Shown here piece after piece: positions 44,424 through 53,058 of a stretch of DNA of 64,000 nt. The DNA is taken from assembly GCF_000517625.1 (NCBI RefSeq), contig NZ_CP007056.1:62001-126000 (forward strand), in the 5' to 3' direction. Numbering within the stretch: position 1 is the first letter of the stretch; the number at the start of each line of letters is the position of its first letter. This DNA is from Halostagnicola larsenii XH-48 (lineage in GTDB: Archaea; Halobacteriota; Halobacteria; Halobacteriales; Natrialbaceae). Both the position numbers and the translations under genes were made by a program. Below the pieces are notes generated by a model. The model searched no databases, was not told where the DNA came from, and saw nothing but the letters and a program-made list of their open reading frames with translations.

Positions 44424-45293
44424 TTATGCTGCCTCCGTGGTTCCGAAGAGTCCGCTCGGTTTCGCCATCAGTACAACTGCCATCAGTACGAACAGGAACA
44501 GTTCGGTCAGCGTCGGTGCGAGCAGGGCTCCGTACGCCGTTACCAGCCCGATCAGTAACGCGCTGTAGACCGCGCCGCGGAAACTGCCGAGTCCACCGAT
44601 GACGACGATGATGAACGCCTCGATGATGACGTTGAATCCCATACCGGGATGGACCGACTGCGTTCCGCTCAACAGGACGCCGGCAACGCCGGCGAGCACG
44701 GCGCCGAAGACGAACACGCCAGTGAACACCTTCGAGACGTCGACGCCGAGCGCGTTGACCATCTCCGTATCGTGGGCGCTCGCACGCATCAGAATTCCCA
44801 TGTTCGACCGTTCGATCGCGAGCCAGACCAGTCCGATCAACACCGAACTGAAGGCGAACACGAACAGCCAGTAGATCGGGTAGTTGATCGGTCCAACCGG
44901 AATCGATCCCGAGAGTATTTCGGGCGTCGGCATCTGTCGCGACTGCGCTCCCCAGATCTGGACGATCGCACCCTGTATCATGATCGCGATGCCGAACGTC
45001 AAGAGGATGTGATACAGCGGGTTTCGTCCGTAGAGCGGTCGAAGCGACAGGATTTCGATCGCCGCTCCGACGAGCCCGACCAGAAGTGGCGCGATGAGCA
45101 AGGCCAGCCAGAAGTTACCGAACTGGCCCGCGATAATCGTCCCGAAGTACGCGCCGAGCATGAACAGCGAGCCGTGTGCGAAATTGATCACGTCTAACAT
45201 GCCGAAGATCAGGGTCAACCCCGCGGCGATGAGCGCGAGGGTCATTCCGAGCTGGAGGCCAAGCAGCGTCGCCCGGATTATCGACTCAACCAT
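44424..45293 (-). CDS. livH: LivH-type ABC transporter permease
   Basis: A 289-residue permease with about eight membrane segments. The N-terminal 'GLTLIFGMLDVINFAHGSLF' is the LivH signature, and 'FIIVVIGGLGSFRGAVYSAL' lies near the end. It is the first permease of the operon, about 120 bases after the binding-protein gene. That gap could allow a higher level of binding protein than of permease. Confidence 0.94.
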   Translation of the reverse strand: MVESIIRATLLGLQLGMTLALIAAGLTLIFGMLDVINFAHGSLFMLGAYFGTIIAGQFGNFWLALLIAPLLVGLVGAAIEILSLRPLYGRNPLYHILLTFGIAIMIQGAIVQIWGAQSRQMPTPEILSGSIPVGPINYPIYWLFVFAFSSVLIGLVWLAIERSNMGILMRASAHDTEMVNALGVDVSKVFTGVFVFGAVLAGVAGVLLSGTQSVHPGMGFNVIIEAFIIVVIGGLGSFRGAVYSALLIGLVTAYGALLAPTLTELFLFVLMAVVLMAKPSGLFGTTEAA

Positions 45294-45413
45294 GCGTGAC
45301 TGGCCCCCAGACGGATTTGTCGTACTCGCGGCTCGACGCGACTCGAGCGATACGAGGCGTCCCTATTCGTCCGGCTGGACCGCCGTCGAGACAGTTCGTG
45401 TCGCTCATACGAG

Positions 45414-46679
45414 TCACAGGCTGCAACCCCAGTCCGGTCCTTCGACCATCTCGATTGTCTCGGTCACTTCGTTTTCGACGGCATCCTCGCCGTCGCTCTC
45501 GACGACCTCGAGGACGTGCATGTCCTGGATCGCTTCGTGGGTATCGGGATTAAATTGGAAGTTCCCGCGCGGACTGTCCAGTTCCATTCCCGAGAGGGCG
45601 TCGACGAGGTCGTCCGGGTCCGATCCGCCGGCGTCTTCGACGGCAGCGCCGAAGGCCTGCCCCGAGTCGTACCCCTGGCAGGCGTAGACGTTAGCCGACG
45701 CGTCGTACAGGTCGTTGTACTCGTCGACGAACGCCTGATTTCGGTCGCTCTCGATCGTCGACGTGTAGTGCAGCAGCGAGTACATGCCCGCCGCCTCGCT
45801 TCCTTGCGAAGGGAGCGTGTCCTCCGAGAACATGAACCCGCTCGCGGTCTGAGTCATCTCCTCGTGGATGCCGAGACTGGTGAGATCGTTGACGTAGTTG
45901 ACGGCGTCGGAACCCGCGAAGAACGAGTAAATCGCGTCCGCGCCCGAGTTTTCGACGTCGCCGAGGTACGGCGCGTAGTCGCTGGTGCCGAGCGGGATAC
46001 CGACTTCCTCGACGATTTCTCCGCCGGCCTCTTCGAAGGCTTCGCTGAAGAAATTCTTCGAGTTCTGTCCGAACGCGTAATCCGCGTAGGTCAGACAGAC
46101 GTTGTCGGCGACGTTGTCGTACACCCACTCGGCGAGCGGGGCACTCGTCTGCCAGTCGTTGAACGACGTCCGGAAGTGATAGTCCAGACATCCTTCCTCG
46201 GTCACGCGGTAGTCGCCCGCGTTCGCGTTGAGCCAGACCGCGCTCGACTCGGCTTCAACGATTCCCATCATCGCGATCGCCACGGCGCTCGAGACCGGGC
46301 CGACGATCGCATCGACGCCCTCTTCGACCAAGAGCTCTCGCGTGACGTCTACGCCCCGGTCGGTGTCCGCCTCCGTATCGAGTTGGACGGTTTCGACTTC
46401 CTCGCCGTTTACCTCGCCGTCCTGTTGCTCGAGATACATATCGAATCCGTTGACGATACTTTCCCCGAGATAGGCGTACGTCCCGGTAAACGGGAGCGCG
46501 TAGCCGACGGTGAGCCCGGAAGAACCACCGGTACATCCCGCAAGCGTTGCGGCGACGCCAGTTGCCGCCGTTCCCGCTAGATACTGTCGACGAGAGAGCG
46601 TCGGCGTGGTTGCCCGCTTGCGCTGGCGGCTCGTACTGTCCCCCTGATTGCTAGTTGCATCCGTGCCTCTACGAGACAT
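45414..46679 (-). CDS. Liv-type substrate-binding lipoprotein (LivK-like)
   Basis: A 421-residue periplasmic-binding-fold protein (type 1, Leu/Ile/Val-binding). A Tat motif (SRRQYLAGT) is followed by a lipobox ending in Cys ('AATLAGCTGG'). Mature family features include 'VGYALPFTGTYAYLGESIVN', 'GVDAIVGPVSSAVAIAMMG' and 'LTYADYAFGQNSKNFFSEA'. The ligand is unknown; homologues bind amino acids, amides or aromatic acids. The ATG at 46679 is chosen because the Tat signal follows and a TATA box lies about 28 bases upstream. Confidence 0.92.
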   Translation of the reverse strand: MSRRGTDATSNQGDSTSRQRKRATTPTLSRRQYLAGTAATGVAATLAGCTGGSSGLTVGYALPFTGTYAYLGESIVNGFDMYLEQQDGEVNGEEVETVQLDTEADTDRGVDVTRELLVEEGVDAIVGPVSSAVAIAMMGIVEAESSAVWLNANAGDYRVTEEGCLDYHFRTSFNDWQTSAPLAEWVYDNVADNVCLTYADYAFGQNSKNFFSEAFEEAGGEIVEEVGIPLGTSDYAPYLGDVENSGADAIYSFFAGSDAVNYVNDLTSLGIHEEMTQTASGFMFSEDTLPSQGSEAAGMYSLLHYTSTIESDRNQAFVDEYNDLYDASANVYACQGYDSGQAFGAAVEDAGGSDPDDLVDALSGMELDSPRGNFQFNPDTHEAIQDMHVLEVVESDGEDAVENEVTETIEMVEGPDWGCSL

Positions 46680-46686
46680 ATGGCTT

Positions 46687-46696
46687 GTGTGCACAC
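46687..46696. promoter_or_regulatory. Perfect palindrome GTGTGCACAC at the livK transcription start
   Basis: The ten-base palindrome lies between the livK TATA box (46701-46712) and its ATG (46679), over the predicted transcription start, which is a classic repressor position. A related GGTGTGCCC occurs near 46737, upstream of the divergent CoA-transferase gene. Confidence 0.5.
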
Positions 46697-46700
46697 CACA

Positions 46701-46712
46701 TGTATATATAAC
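46701..46712 (-). promoter_or_regulatory. Probable TATA box of the liv operon
   Basis: A TTATATATACA sequence on the minus strand is centred about 28 bases before the livK ATG, which fits a leaderless transcript. Confidence 0.6.
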
Positions 46713-46753
46713 TTTTGTTAATGTCGGTTTCGGCACGGTGTGCCCGCGACAAT

Positions 46754-46763
46754 GGGATTTAAC
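46754..46763 (+). promoter_or_regulatory. Probable TATA box of the CoA-transferase operon
   Basis: GGGATTTAAC, with TTTAA as its core, lies about 30 bases before the ATG at 46790. It is divergent from the liv promoter, and the two share roughly 110 bases of control region. Confidence 0.5.
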
Positions 46764-46789
46764 TACCTCCGTTTGGTACTCGGTGGTAC

Positions 46790-47683
46790 ATGACAGGCGA
46801 CGTAGCGACGCTCGAGGAGGCCGTCTCTCGAATCGATTCTGGAAGTTCGATCGCGACCGGACTCGCGCTCGAGCACTCGATTCCGTTCGCGGCGGGACAC
46901 GAACTGCTCCGACAGGGTATCGACGATCTCACGCTGATCGGGCCGATTAGCGACCTGCTGTTCGATCAACTGATCGGCGGCGGTGCGGTTGCTGGCGTTC
47001 GGGCCGCCTGGGCAGGGAACGTCAGCGCCGGGACGGGGTACCGGTTCAGAGAGGCCATCGAAACCGGCGCGATTACCGTCGAGGACCACTCCAACTTCAG
47101 TATCGCGCTGGCGTTACAGGCCGGGGCGATGGGCGTCCCGTATCTGCCGACGAAGTCGCTTCTCGGGAGCGACATTTTCGAGCGCAGCGACCTGTTCCGC
47201 GAGGGGACCGACCCCTTCGGTGGCGACCGACTCGCGCTCGTTCCGGCCATCGAACCGGACTGGGCGATCGTACACGCCCAGCGGGCCAGTCCCGCGGGCG
47301 ACGCGCATCTCTGGGGGAACACGGGCATTACCGAACCCGCGATCGGTGCCGCGGATAACGTCCTCGTGACCGCAGAAGAGATCGTTTCTCCCGAGGTAAT
47401 CAAGAGCGATCCGAGCAGAGTTGCGATCACTCGAGACGCGGTGACGGCGGTCGCGGAGTGTCCCTTCGGCGCGCACCCCTCGCCCGTGGCGGGCTATTAC
47501 AACCGGGACAACGAGTACTACCTCGAGTACAGCGGGCAGACGAAAACCCAGGCGGCGTTCGAGGAATGGGCCGAGAAGTGGGTCTACGGCGTCACAGACC
47601 GGGCCGAGTACGAGACGCTCGTCGAACGGGAGCTGGGGATCACCGATCCCACAATCGCCGCGGAGGTGCAGTATGGCCAGTGA
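46790..47683 (+). CDS. CoA-transferase family I subunit A (glutaconate CoA-transferase/IpdA-like)
   Basis: A 297-residue alpha subunit of the family-I CoA-transferase fold ('ATGLALEHSIPFAAGHELLR', 'LTLIGPISDLLFDQLIGGG'). Members either move CoA between carboxylic acids (glutaconate, 3-oxoacids) or, like IpdA of IpdAB, hydrolyse a ring beta-keto bond. The sequence alone does not decide between these. The gene is divergent from the liv operon, overlaps subunit B by eleven bases and precedes an aryl-CoA ligase, so a role in activating or opening an aromatic intermediate is reasonable. Confidence 0.88.
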   Translation: MTGDVATLEEAVSRIDSGSSIATGLALEHSIPFAAGHELLRQGIDDLTLIGPISDLLFDQLIGGGAVAGVRAAWAGNVSAGTGYRFREAIETGAITVEDHSNFSIALALQAGAMGVPYLPTKSLLGSDIFERSDLFREGTDPFGGDRLALVPAIEPDWAIVHAQRASPAGDAHLWGNTGITEPAIGAADNVLVTAEEIVSPEVIKSDPSRVAITRDAVTAVAECPFGAHPSPVAGYYNRDNEYYLEYSGQTKTQAAFEEWAEKWVYGVTDRAEYETLVERELGITDPTIAAEVQYGQ

Positions 47684-48446
47684 GGAGTACACGGATCGGG
47701 AACTGATGGTCAGCGCGGCCGCGAGCGAGATCGACGACGGCGACACCGCGTTCGTCGGCATGCGGCTGCCGCTGATCGCGTTCCAGGTCGCGGTGAGCAC
47801 CCACGCTCCGAACTCGATGGCGGTCTACGAAAGCGGCGTCGTGCGAGATTCTCCTGCCGAGGGGTTCATCCACACCATGTGTGATCTCCCGAACCTGAAT
47901 CGTGCGGTGTCGACGACTGGGATGATCGATATCATGTCCCGCCTCCAGCGCGGTGACGTCGACGTCGGTTTTCTGGGCGGTGCGGAGATCGACCGCTACG
48001 GCAATCTGAACACGACGTGGGTTCGGGGCGGCGAGCAGGAGATTCGACTCCCCGGAAGCGGCGGTGCCTGTGACATCGCCTGTCTGGCCGATCGGACCGT
48101 GTTGCTCATGCCCCACGAACCGCGTCGGTTCGTCGAGTCGGTCCACTACGTCACCAGTCCCGGCCACTCGAGCGACGGGCCCGGGCGGAATACCCATCCG
48201 GATTCGGGCGGCGGACCGAGCGCGCTCGTCACCTCGAAGGCGACGTTCGGCTTCGACGACGATGGCGAACTCTACCTCCGAAGCCTCCACCCGGGTGCGG
48301 ACGAAGCGTCTGTCCTCGAGGACTTCCCGTGGGAGGTACAGACGGCATCGGATGTCGGCGAGGGCTCCGTGACCACGACGCCCGAACCGACGGGCGAAGA
48401 ACTCGAACTGATCCGGACGTTCGATCCGGACGGGTTCTGGACCTGA
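47673..48446 (+). CDS. CoA-transferase family I subunit B (glutaconate CoA-transferase/IpdB-like)
   Basis: A 257-residue beta subunit. 'MAVYESGVVRDSPAEGF' carries the Glu-x-Gly context that supplies the nucleophile in family-I transferases. 'GGAEIDRYGNLNTTWV' and 'GSGGACDIACLADRTVLLMP' are typical of the GctB branch. It works as a heteromer with subunit A, and its ATG lies within the end of that gene. It is followed by the 2-aminobenzoate/benzoate-type ligase after about 100 bases. Confidence 0.88.
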   Translation: MASEEYTDRELMVSAAASEIDDGDTAFVGMRLPLIAFQVAVSTHAPNSMAVYESGVVRDSPAEGFIHTMCDLPNLNRAVSTTGMIDIMSRLQRGDVDVGFLGGAEIDRYGNLNTTWVRGGEQEIRLPGSGGACDIACLADRTVLLMPHEPRRFVESVHYVTSPGHSSDGPGRNTHPDSGGGPSALVTSKATFGFDDDGELYLRSLHPGADEASVLEDFPWEVQTASDVGEGSVTTTPEPTGEELELIRTFDPDGFWT

Positions 48447-48549
48447 TCGAACCCCTCGTTTCTCTCATCCGATATCATACATTCCAACCAGTCTCTCGAG
48501 AGAAAAACCGTTAGGTATATCATTTTAAGCTATGATGAACTACTCGTAC

Positions 48550-50181
48550 ATGCAGCAAACCGTTGCAGCGGAGTTTCTACCAGACGAGGAGAACGCTCCG
48601 GACTACATCTATCCGGTACCGGAGGCACACTACCCTCAACAGCTGAACGTGGTCGACGAACTGGTCGACCGTCACGTTCGGGAGGGACGCGGGGACAACG
48701 TCGCCGTGCGCTTCGAGGACCAGGAGATCACCTACGAGGAGTTACAGTCGCGGGTCAACCGACTGGGAAATGCGCTTCGTGATTCCGGCGTCGAAGCCGG
48801 CGACCGCGTCGTCGTCCGATTCCCGAACCGGCCGGAGGCCATTGTCTCCTGCCTCGCAACCCAGAAGATTGGTGCCGTCGCGCTACCGTCGATGAAACTG
48901 CTTCGGGCGAAGGAACTCGAGTACATCATCAACAACGCCGAAGCCACGACGGTTATCGTCTACGACGACCTCCTGGGAGAAGTCGAGAACGCGCTTCCCG
49001 AGCTAGAAACCGTCGAGAACGTCGTCGTTGCCGAGCGAAACGGCGTCGATCACAACTACCGAAGCTACGACGACTTACTCGATGGGGCGAGCGCGGACCT
49101 CGAGGCCTACGAAACGGACCGCGACGATCTAGCGTTGATGCTCTACACGAGCGGCACCACGGGGCGACCGAAGGGGGCGGTCCACACCCACAGACACGTG
49201 CTGGCGACGGCGGATTCGTACGCGCGATACTGCCTCGAACCGACGGAAGACGACGTCTTCGGCGGCAACCCTCCGCTTCCGTTCGCCTACGGCTACGGCG
49301 ACCTCGTTACGTTCCCCCTCCGGTTCGGCGCAACTACGAGCCTGGTCGAGGACGCCTCGCCCGGCGACCTCCTCGAGGCGGTCGAGGACCACGGGATTTC
49401 CGTGCTCTGTTCGATTCCGACGGGCTTCAATCAAATCCTCTCGCAGCATCCCGACGGGCCGGCGGAGTACGACATCTCGTCACTCCGGGTCGGGCTCAGC
49501 GCGGGGGAGCCGCTGACCCCGACGACCTTCGAGAGTTTTCGGGACGAGTACGGGATCCCGCTTCTGGACGGCATCGGAACGACGGAGATGCTCCATATCT
49601 TCATCAGTCACCGCCACGACGAGGAGATCGATCCCAGCGCGACCGGCTTTCCGGTGCCCGGATACGAGTGCAAGATCGTCGATCCCGACACGGGGGAGGA
49701 CGTCCCTCGCGGCGAACCGGGACTGCTCGCGGTCCGGGGTCCGACGGGAATCGAGTACTGGGATCGCCCGGAAAAACAACTCGAGTCGGTCGACGACGGC
49801 TGGTCGATCCCGGGCGATATCTTCGTCCACCGCGAGGACGGCCGGCTGGAGTACAAATCCCGCAGCGACGACCTCATCATCTCGAGCGGGTACAACATTC
49901 CCGGCCCCGAAGTCGAGGCGGTCGTCGAGGAACACGACGCCGTCTCGGAGGTCGCCGTCATCGGCAGCCCCCACGATGAGCGCGGCGAGATCGTCAAAGC
50001 GTTCGTCGTATTGACCGATGACACGTCGGTATACGACGGCCTCGTCGACGAGATACAGAACCACGTCAAGAATACGCTCGCACCGTACAAGTATCCGCGA
50101 GCCGTCGAGTTCATGGAAACGCTCCCGCGCACGGAAACCGGGAAGATTCGCCGGACAGAACTTCGAGAGCACGAACGATAG
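48550..50181 (+). CDS. 2-aminobenzoate/benzoate-type CoA ligase (AMP-forming)
   Basis: A 543-residue ANL ligase. 'ALPSMKLLRAKELEYIINNA' is the hallmark of 2-aminobenzoate- and benzoate-CoA ligases, which read MPLLRAKELAYI. The ATP loop is 'MLYTSGTTGRPKGAVHTHR', then 'IGTTEMLHIFISHRHD', and the catalytic lysine is in 'PRTETGKIRRTEL'. It should make an aryl-CoA, feeding the nearby epoxidase. A TATA-like CATTTTAAGC about 27 bases before 48550 favours that leaderless start; an ATG at 48532 would add six residues. It is not a PaaK-type phenylacetate ligase, so the aryl substrate may not be phenylacetate. Confidence 0.88.
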   Translation: MQQTVAAEFLPDEENAPDYIYPVPEAHYPQQLNVVDELVDRHVREGRGDNVAVRFEDQEITYEELQSRVNRLGNALRDSGVEAGDRVVVRFPNRPEAIVSCLATQKIGAVALPSMKLLRAKELEYIINNAEATTVIVYDDLLGEVENALPELETVENVVVAERNGVDHNYRSYDDLLDGASADLEAYETDRDDLALMLYTSGTTGRPKGAVHTHRHVLATADSYARYCLEPTEDDVFGGNPPLPFAYGYGDLVTFPLRFGATTSLVEDASPGDLLEAVEDHGISVLCSIPTGFNQILSQHPDGPAEYDISSLRVGLSAGEPLTPTTFESFRDEYGIPLLDGIGTTEMLHIFISHRHDEEIDPSATGFPVPGYECKIVDPDTGEDVPRGEPGLLAVRGPTGIEYWDRPEKQLESVDDGWSIPGDIFVHREDGRLEYKSRSDDLIISSGYNIPGPEVEAVVEEHDAVSEVAVIGSPHDERGEIVKAFVVLTDDTSVYDGLVDEIQNHVKNTLAPYKYPRAVEFMETLPRTETGKIRRTELREHER

Positions 50182-50670
50182 TAACCGTAACAGCGAGAGT
50201 CGTCGATCCGCCGAATCTACTCGAGCTAGTCAGGAGCTTCGACGCCGCTCCGGAACGCGATTCGTGATCGAACCATCCGCGTGATCTGTTCCGGGAACCG
50301 ATCCGCCTCGAGCCTGCTTCTCCCGCCGAATCGGCGGTGACCGCTCTCCCAGCAAACCGATGAAAACACGCTGTTGTTGTGGTGGCCGCTGGTCGAGCGC
50401 TTCGGCGGGAGTCGGTGTTCGGTTTGTTGTGCAGGTCGACTTCCAAACCCCGTAGTGCGGTTCCGGGTGCCGCGGTGCTGTTGGCGTTCGGTAGGACGAC
50501 GATTGGTGATCGAGCACGATGACCGATTAGTACTTCGAGCACCGATGAACCGATCAGCAAACGGACACCAGCGCGTCCGCTGTTCGATACGGTTCTTGAC
50601 TTCGCCCGATCTCACGCTGAACGGGACTTTCAGAGCGTGTCGTCGGGACCGCTCGTCGTGTTCGCATCCC

Positions 50671-50689
50671 GTATACGGGCAGTGTATAC
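50671..50689. repeat. GTATAC-N7-GTATAC element, copy B1
   Basis: GTATAC at 50671-50676 and 50684-50689 flank GGGCAGT. It shares GTATACGGGNNNNGTATACC with copy A1 at 25190, 25 kb away. Confidence 0.6.
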
Positions 50690-50912
50690 CGGTAATATCG
50701 CTTCGAATGCCGTACAGTGGTGCTCTGGGGCCACTCTCATGGTATATGGTTGCATGTAACGGTTTGGATCTCACCTGTTGTCTCAACCAACGAGAACAAT
50801 ATTACGAAAGTACGCCTGTAAATGACTTTGCGACTCCCTCGACGGATCGGTCGGCAGCCCTGTGATGGGCCTATATCGGCGGCGTGGAGCATCCTCCCTC
50901 TAGACGAACGCT

Positions 50913-50931
50913 GTATACGAGATACGTATAC
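50913..50931. repeat. GTATAC-N7-GTATAC element, copy B2
   Basis: GTATAC at 50913-50918 and 50926-50931 flank GAGATAC. It matches copy A2 at 25346 in the pattern GTATACGRRATAYGTATAC, and in both cases GGT follows. A GGTCSGGTTT segment also follows both copies within about 20 bases. Confidence 0.6.
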
Positions 50932-51120
50932 GGTCCGTGTCCTGGTCCGGTTTCGGCCGCGAGGTGGTGATCTGACGCTAACAGGGTTCGGCTATTTTCG
51001 CTCGTGAGGACGACTCTCTGGTGCGACTCGCCTGCTGGACTCGAGCGACTAGCCGACGCGCCTCTCGAGAGCGCGTTTCGCTCATTCACCGAAAAACAGG
51101 AAGACTGAGTTTTCCGCCCT

Positions 51121-51405
51121 TCAGGGGCTCTCGTCGGTTCGAATGCGGAGGTCGGATCGGGGCTTCGCGATGCAGGTCAGCGCGTATCCTTCCTCTTTCT
51201 CGCTCTCGGAGAGGAACATTCCCTCGGTCTGGTCGACTTCGCCGTCCTCGACGACCATCCCGCAGCAGACGCCACAGACACCCATCCGACACTGATACGG
51301 GGGTGTGAGACCGGCTTCTTCGGCCGCCTCGAGCACCGGCTTGTTCGCCGGCACTTCGATCGTCCGACCCTCGTCGATAAACTCGACGGTGTAAGTCTCG
51401 ACCAT
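51121..51405 (-). CDS. Plant-type 2Fe-2S ferredoxin
   Basis: A 94-residue ferredoxin with the cluster motif 'CRMGVCGVC' (Cys-x4-Cys-x2-Cys) and the fourth Cys in 'YALTCIAKP'. The sequence around the cluster resembles the C-terminal ferredoxin domain of PaaE, the reductase of phenylacetyl-CoA epoxidase. No PaaE flavin/NADPH-binding domain is encoded in the window, so this small protein is the natural candidate to deliver electrons to the divergent PaaABC-like oxygenase. It follows the GNAT gene by three bases. Confidence 0.9.
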   Translation of the reverse strand: MVETYTVEFIDEGRTIEVPANKPVLEAAEEAGLTPPYQCRMGVCGVCCGMVVEDGEVDQTEGMFLSESEKEEGYALTCIAKPRSDLRIRTDESP

Positions 51406-51408
51406 GGT

Positions 51409-51906
51409 TCAGTGGTCCTGGTCGATCGGTTTTTCGTAGACGTGCTCGACGGGTTCGAACGCCTCTCCCTCGTAGAACTCCTGTGAGTACGAGTCGCCGT
51501 CGATGGTGTCGACGCGGTAGAAGTCGACGTCCTTTGAGGAGTCGCTGAACCACTCGTGGACTTCCTCCAGCAGGGCGCTGCCGACGCCGTTGCCTCGGTG
51601 GCCTTCGGAGACGAAGTGTCCGTTTATGTAGCCGTGATTCTGGAGCCGGAAGATCGGATGATTCCCCATGATGCGGGCCTCGAGGACGCCGACGAGCTCG
51701 CCCGTCTCCTCGTGTTCTGCCACGATCACCGTTCCGTACTTCGACTCGAGCAGTTGGCTTTCGAAGTACTGGAGCCACCGATCGTTGGCGCTTTCTTTGT
51801 GGTGGTATCGCTCGTCGTATTCAGAGAGGTGTTCGGTGAACCCGTGCCAGAGTTCCAGCAGTTCCTCGCCGTCATCGACGCTCGCGTGGCGTATCTCGTA
51901 CGACAT
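51409..51906 (-). CDS. GNAT-family N-acetyltransferase
   Basis: A 165-residue GNAT protein. The acetyl-CoA-binding motif A is 'FVSEGHRGNGVGSALLEEV', preceded by 'VGVLEARIMGNHPIF'. The substrate is unknown. It is divergent from the epoxidase cluster and co-oriented with the ferredoxin gene three bases away, which suggests that both are expressed together. An A/T-rich CTTTTTTGG lies about 25 bases upstream of the ATG. Confidence 0.9.
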   Translation of the reverse strand: MSYEIRHASVDDGEELLELWHGFTEHLSEYDERYHHKESANDRWLQYFESQLLESKYGTVIVAEHEETGELVGVLEARIMGNHPIFRLQNHGYINGHFVSEGHRGNGVGSALLEEVHEWFSDSSKDVDFYRVDTIDGDSYSQEFYEGEAFEPVEHVYEKPIDQDH

Positions 51907-52090
51907 GTCCTACTGTCTGCGTTGGACTACCAAAAAAGGCACTGCTCGAACCGGCGAAAAACGTGATGGTTTTGACTCGAACGATATCGTAACCGAACCA
52001 ACGTGCGTTGTCCCGACGCGAGCCGATCCCCGCAGAACCCACCACCAATGGTAATTCGTCCGGTAAATACGCCAGACGTATACAGAAAAC

Positions 52091-52100
52091 AATTATAACC
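52091..52100 (+). promoter_or_regulatory. Probable TATA box of the epoxidase operon
   Basis: AATTATAACC lies about 40 bases before the paaA ATG at 52136, giving a short leader of roughly 15 bases. A single GTATAC (52078-52083) lies just upstream. Confidence 0.45.
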
Positions 52101-52135
52101 CTGGGGTGACAACTGCTATTCGGACGAAACGAGCT

Positions 52136-53056
52136 ATGCCCACGGAAAAACAATTCAAGAACGAACTACAGAACGGGAAGATGATCGAATCGACCGACGA
52201 GATGACCGACGGCTACGAGAAGGCCCTCAAACAGATCCTGCTCGTGTCGGGCGATACCGAGCTTATGAGCGCGCCCGCGTACTACGAACAGTCGCTCAAC
52301 GCGCCGTCGCTCGACGCGCGGGCTTCGTGTATCAGCGTCATCCAGGACGAACTCGGCCACGGTCACATCGCCTACCGGCTGCTCGAGGACCTCGGCGAGG
52401 ATCGGCAGGAACTCATCTACGAGCGAGAGCCCCACGAGTTCCGTAACACGTACGGGTTCGACCAGCACATCGACAACTTCGCCGAACTCGTGACGGCCCA
52501 CGGCATCTTCGACCGCGCCGGGATCGTGCTCCTCAGCGACATTCACGAGAACACCTCCTACGCGCCGTGGAAGCGCGCGCTCACGAAGGTGAGCAAGGAA
52601 GAGCAGTTCCACCTCCGACACGGCGAAACCTGGATGCGCCGGCTCGCGAACAACAGCGAGAAGACGAAACGCCACCTTCAGGACGCGATCGACTGGATGT
52701 TCCCGATGGGCGTCGAGTGGTTCGGCATGCCCGACGACAAGAAAAAACACGACGACCAGCTCGAGTATCGTATCAAGGGCAAGTCCAACGACGAGCTCCG
52801 ACAGGACTGGCTCTCGCGGACGCTCCCGCTGATGAACGAACTGGACCTCGACGTTCCGGCCCACTACAGCGACGAACGCGACGAGTACGTTCTCGAGTAC
52901 GACCTCCCGGTGGCGTTCGACGCCGAGAACAAGGAGTGGCGCTTCGACGAACCCATTTCGTGGTCCGATGTCATGGATCGGTGGCGCTCGCGCGGTCCCG
53001 CCAACGACAGGTACGTGAACATGGTCCAGTCCGGAACCGTGGAACTCGAGGTGTAA
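52136..53056 (+). CDS. paaA: PaaA-like catalytic subunit of an aryl-CoA (phenylacetyl-CoA) epoxidase
   Basis: A 306-residue ferritin-like di-iron protein. Iron-ligand motifs are present in the helical bundle: Glu-x2-His in 'VIQDELGHGHIAYRLLEDLG' and in 'KVSKEEQFHLRHGETWM', and an earlier Glu in the first helix. 'LQDAIDWMFPMGVEWFG' is typical of PaaA. The enzyme inserts one oxygen atom into the aromatic ring of a CoA thioester to give an epoxide. The ATG at 52136 is chosen over an upstream frame because the family starts there. It leads the operon paaA-paaD(N)-paaB-paaC-paaD(C). Confidence 0.93.
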   Translation: MPTEKQFKNELQNGKMIESTDEMTDGYEKALKQILLVSGDTELMSAPAYYEQSLNAPSLDARASCISVIQDELGHGHIAYRLLEDLGEDRQELIYEREPHEFRNTYGFDQHIDNFAELVTAHGIFDRAGIVLLSDIHENTSYAPWKRALTKVSKEEQFHLRHGETWMRRLANNSEKTKRHLQDAIDWMFPMGVEWFGMPDDKKKHDDQLEYRIKGKSNDELRQDWLSRTLPLMNELDLDVPAHYSDERDEYVLEYDLPVAFDAENKEWRFDEPISWSDVMDRWRSRGPANDRYVNMVQSGTVELEV

Positions 53057-53058
53057 CG

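Larger units (their letters stand above)
50182..51120. other. Convergent intergenic region holding two GTATAC elements
   Basis: About 940 bases between the stop of the aryl-CoA ligase and the stop of the ferredoxin gene. Open frames up to ~190 codons exist, but they are basic and Arg/Ser/His-rich, unlike the acidic genes around them. Two GTATAC-N7-GTATAC elements are present. The interval is too long for a simple 3' junction, and a non-coding RNA is possible but not shown. Confidence 0.5.

Noticed and set aside
50226-50786. 186-codon frame on the minus strand in the convergent region after the aryl-CoA ligase
   Set aside because: It is rich in Arg, His, Ser and Pro with no acidic bias and no motif, and it spans a GTATAC element. 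It is more likely non-coding.
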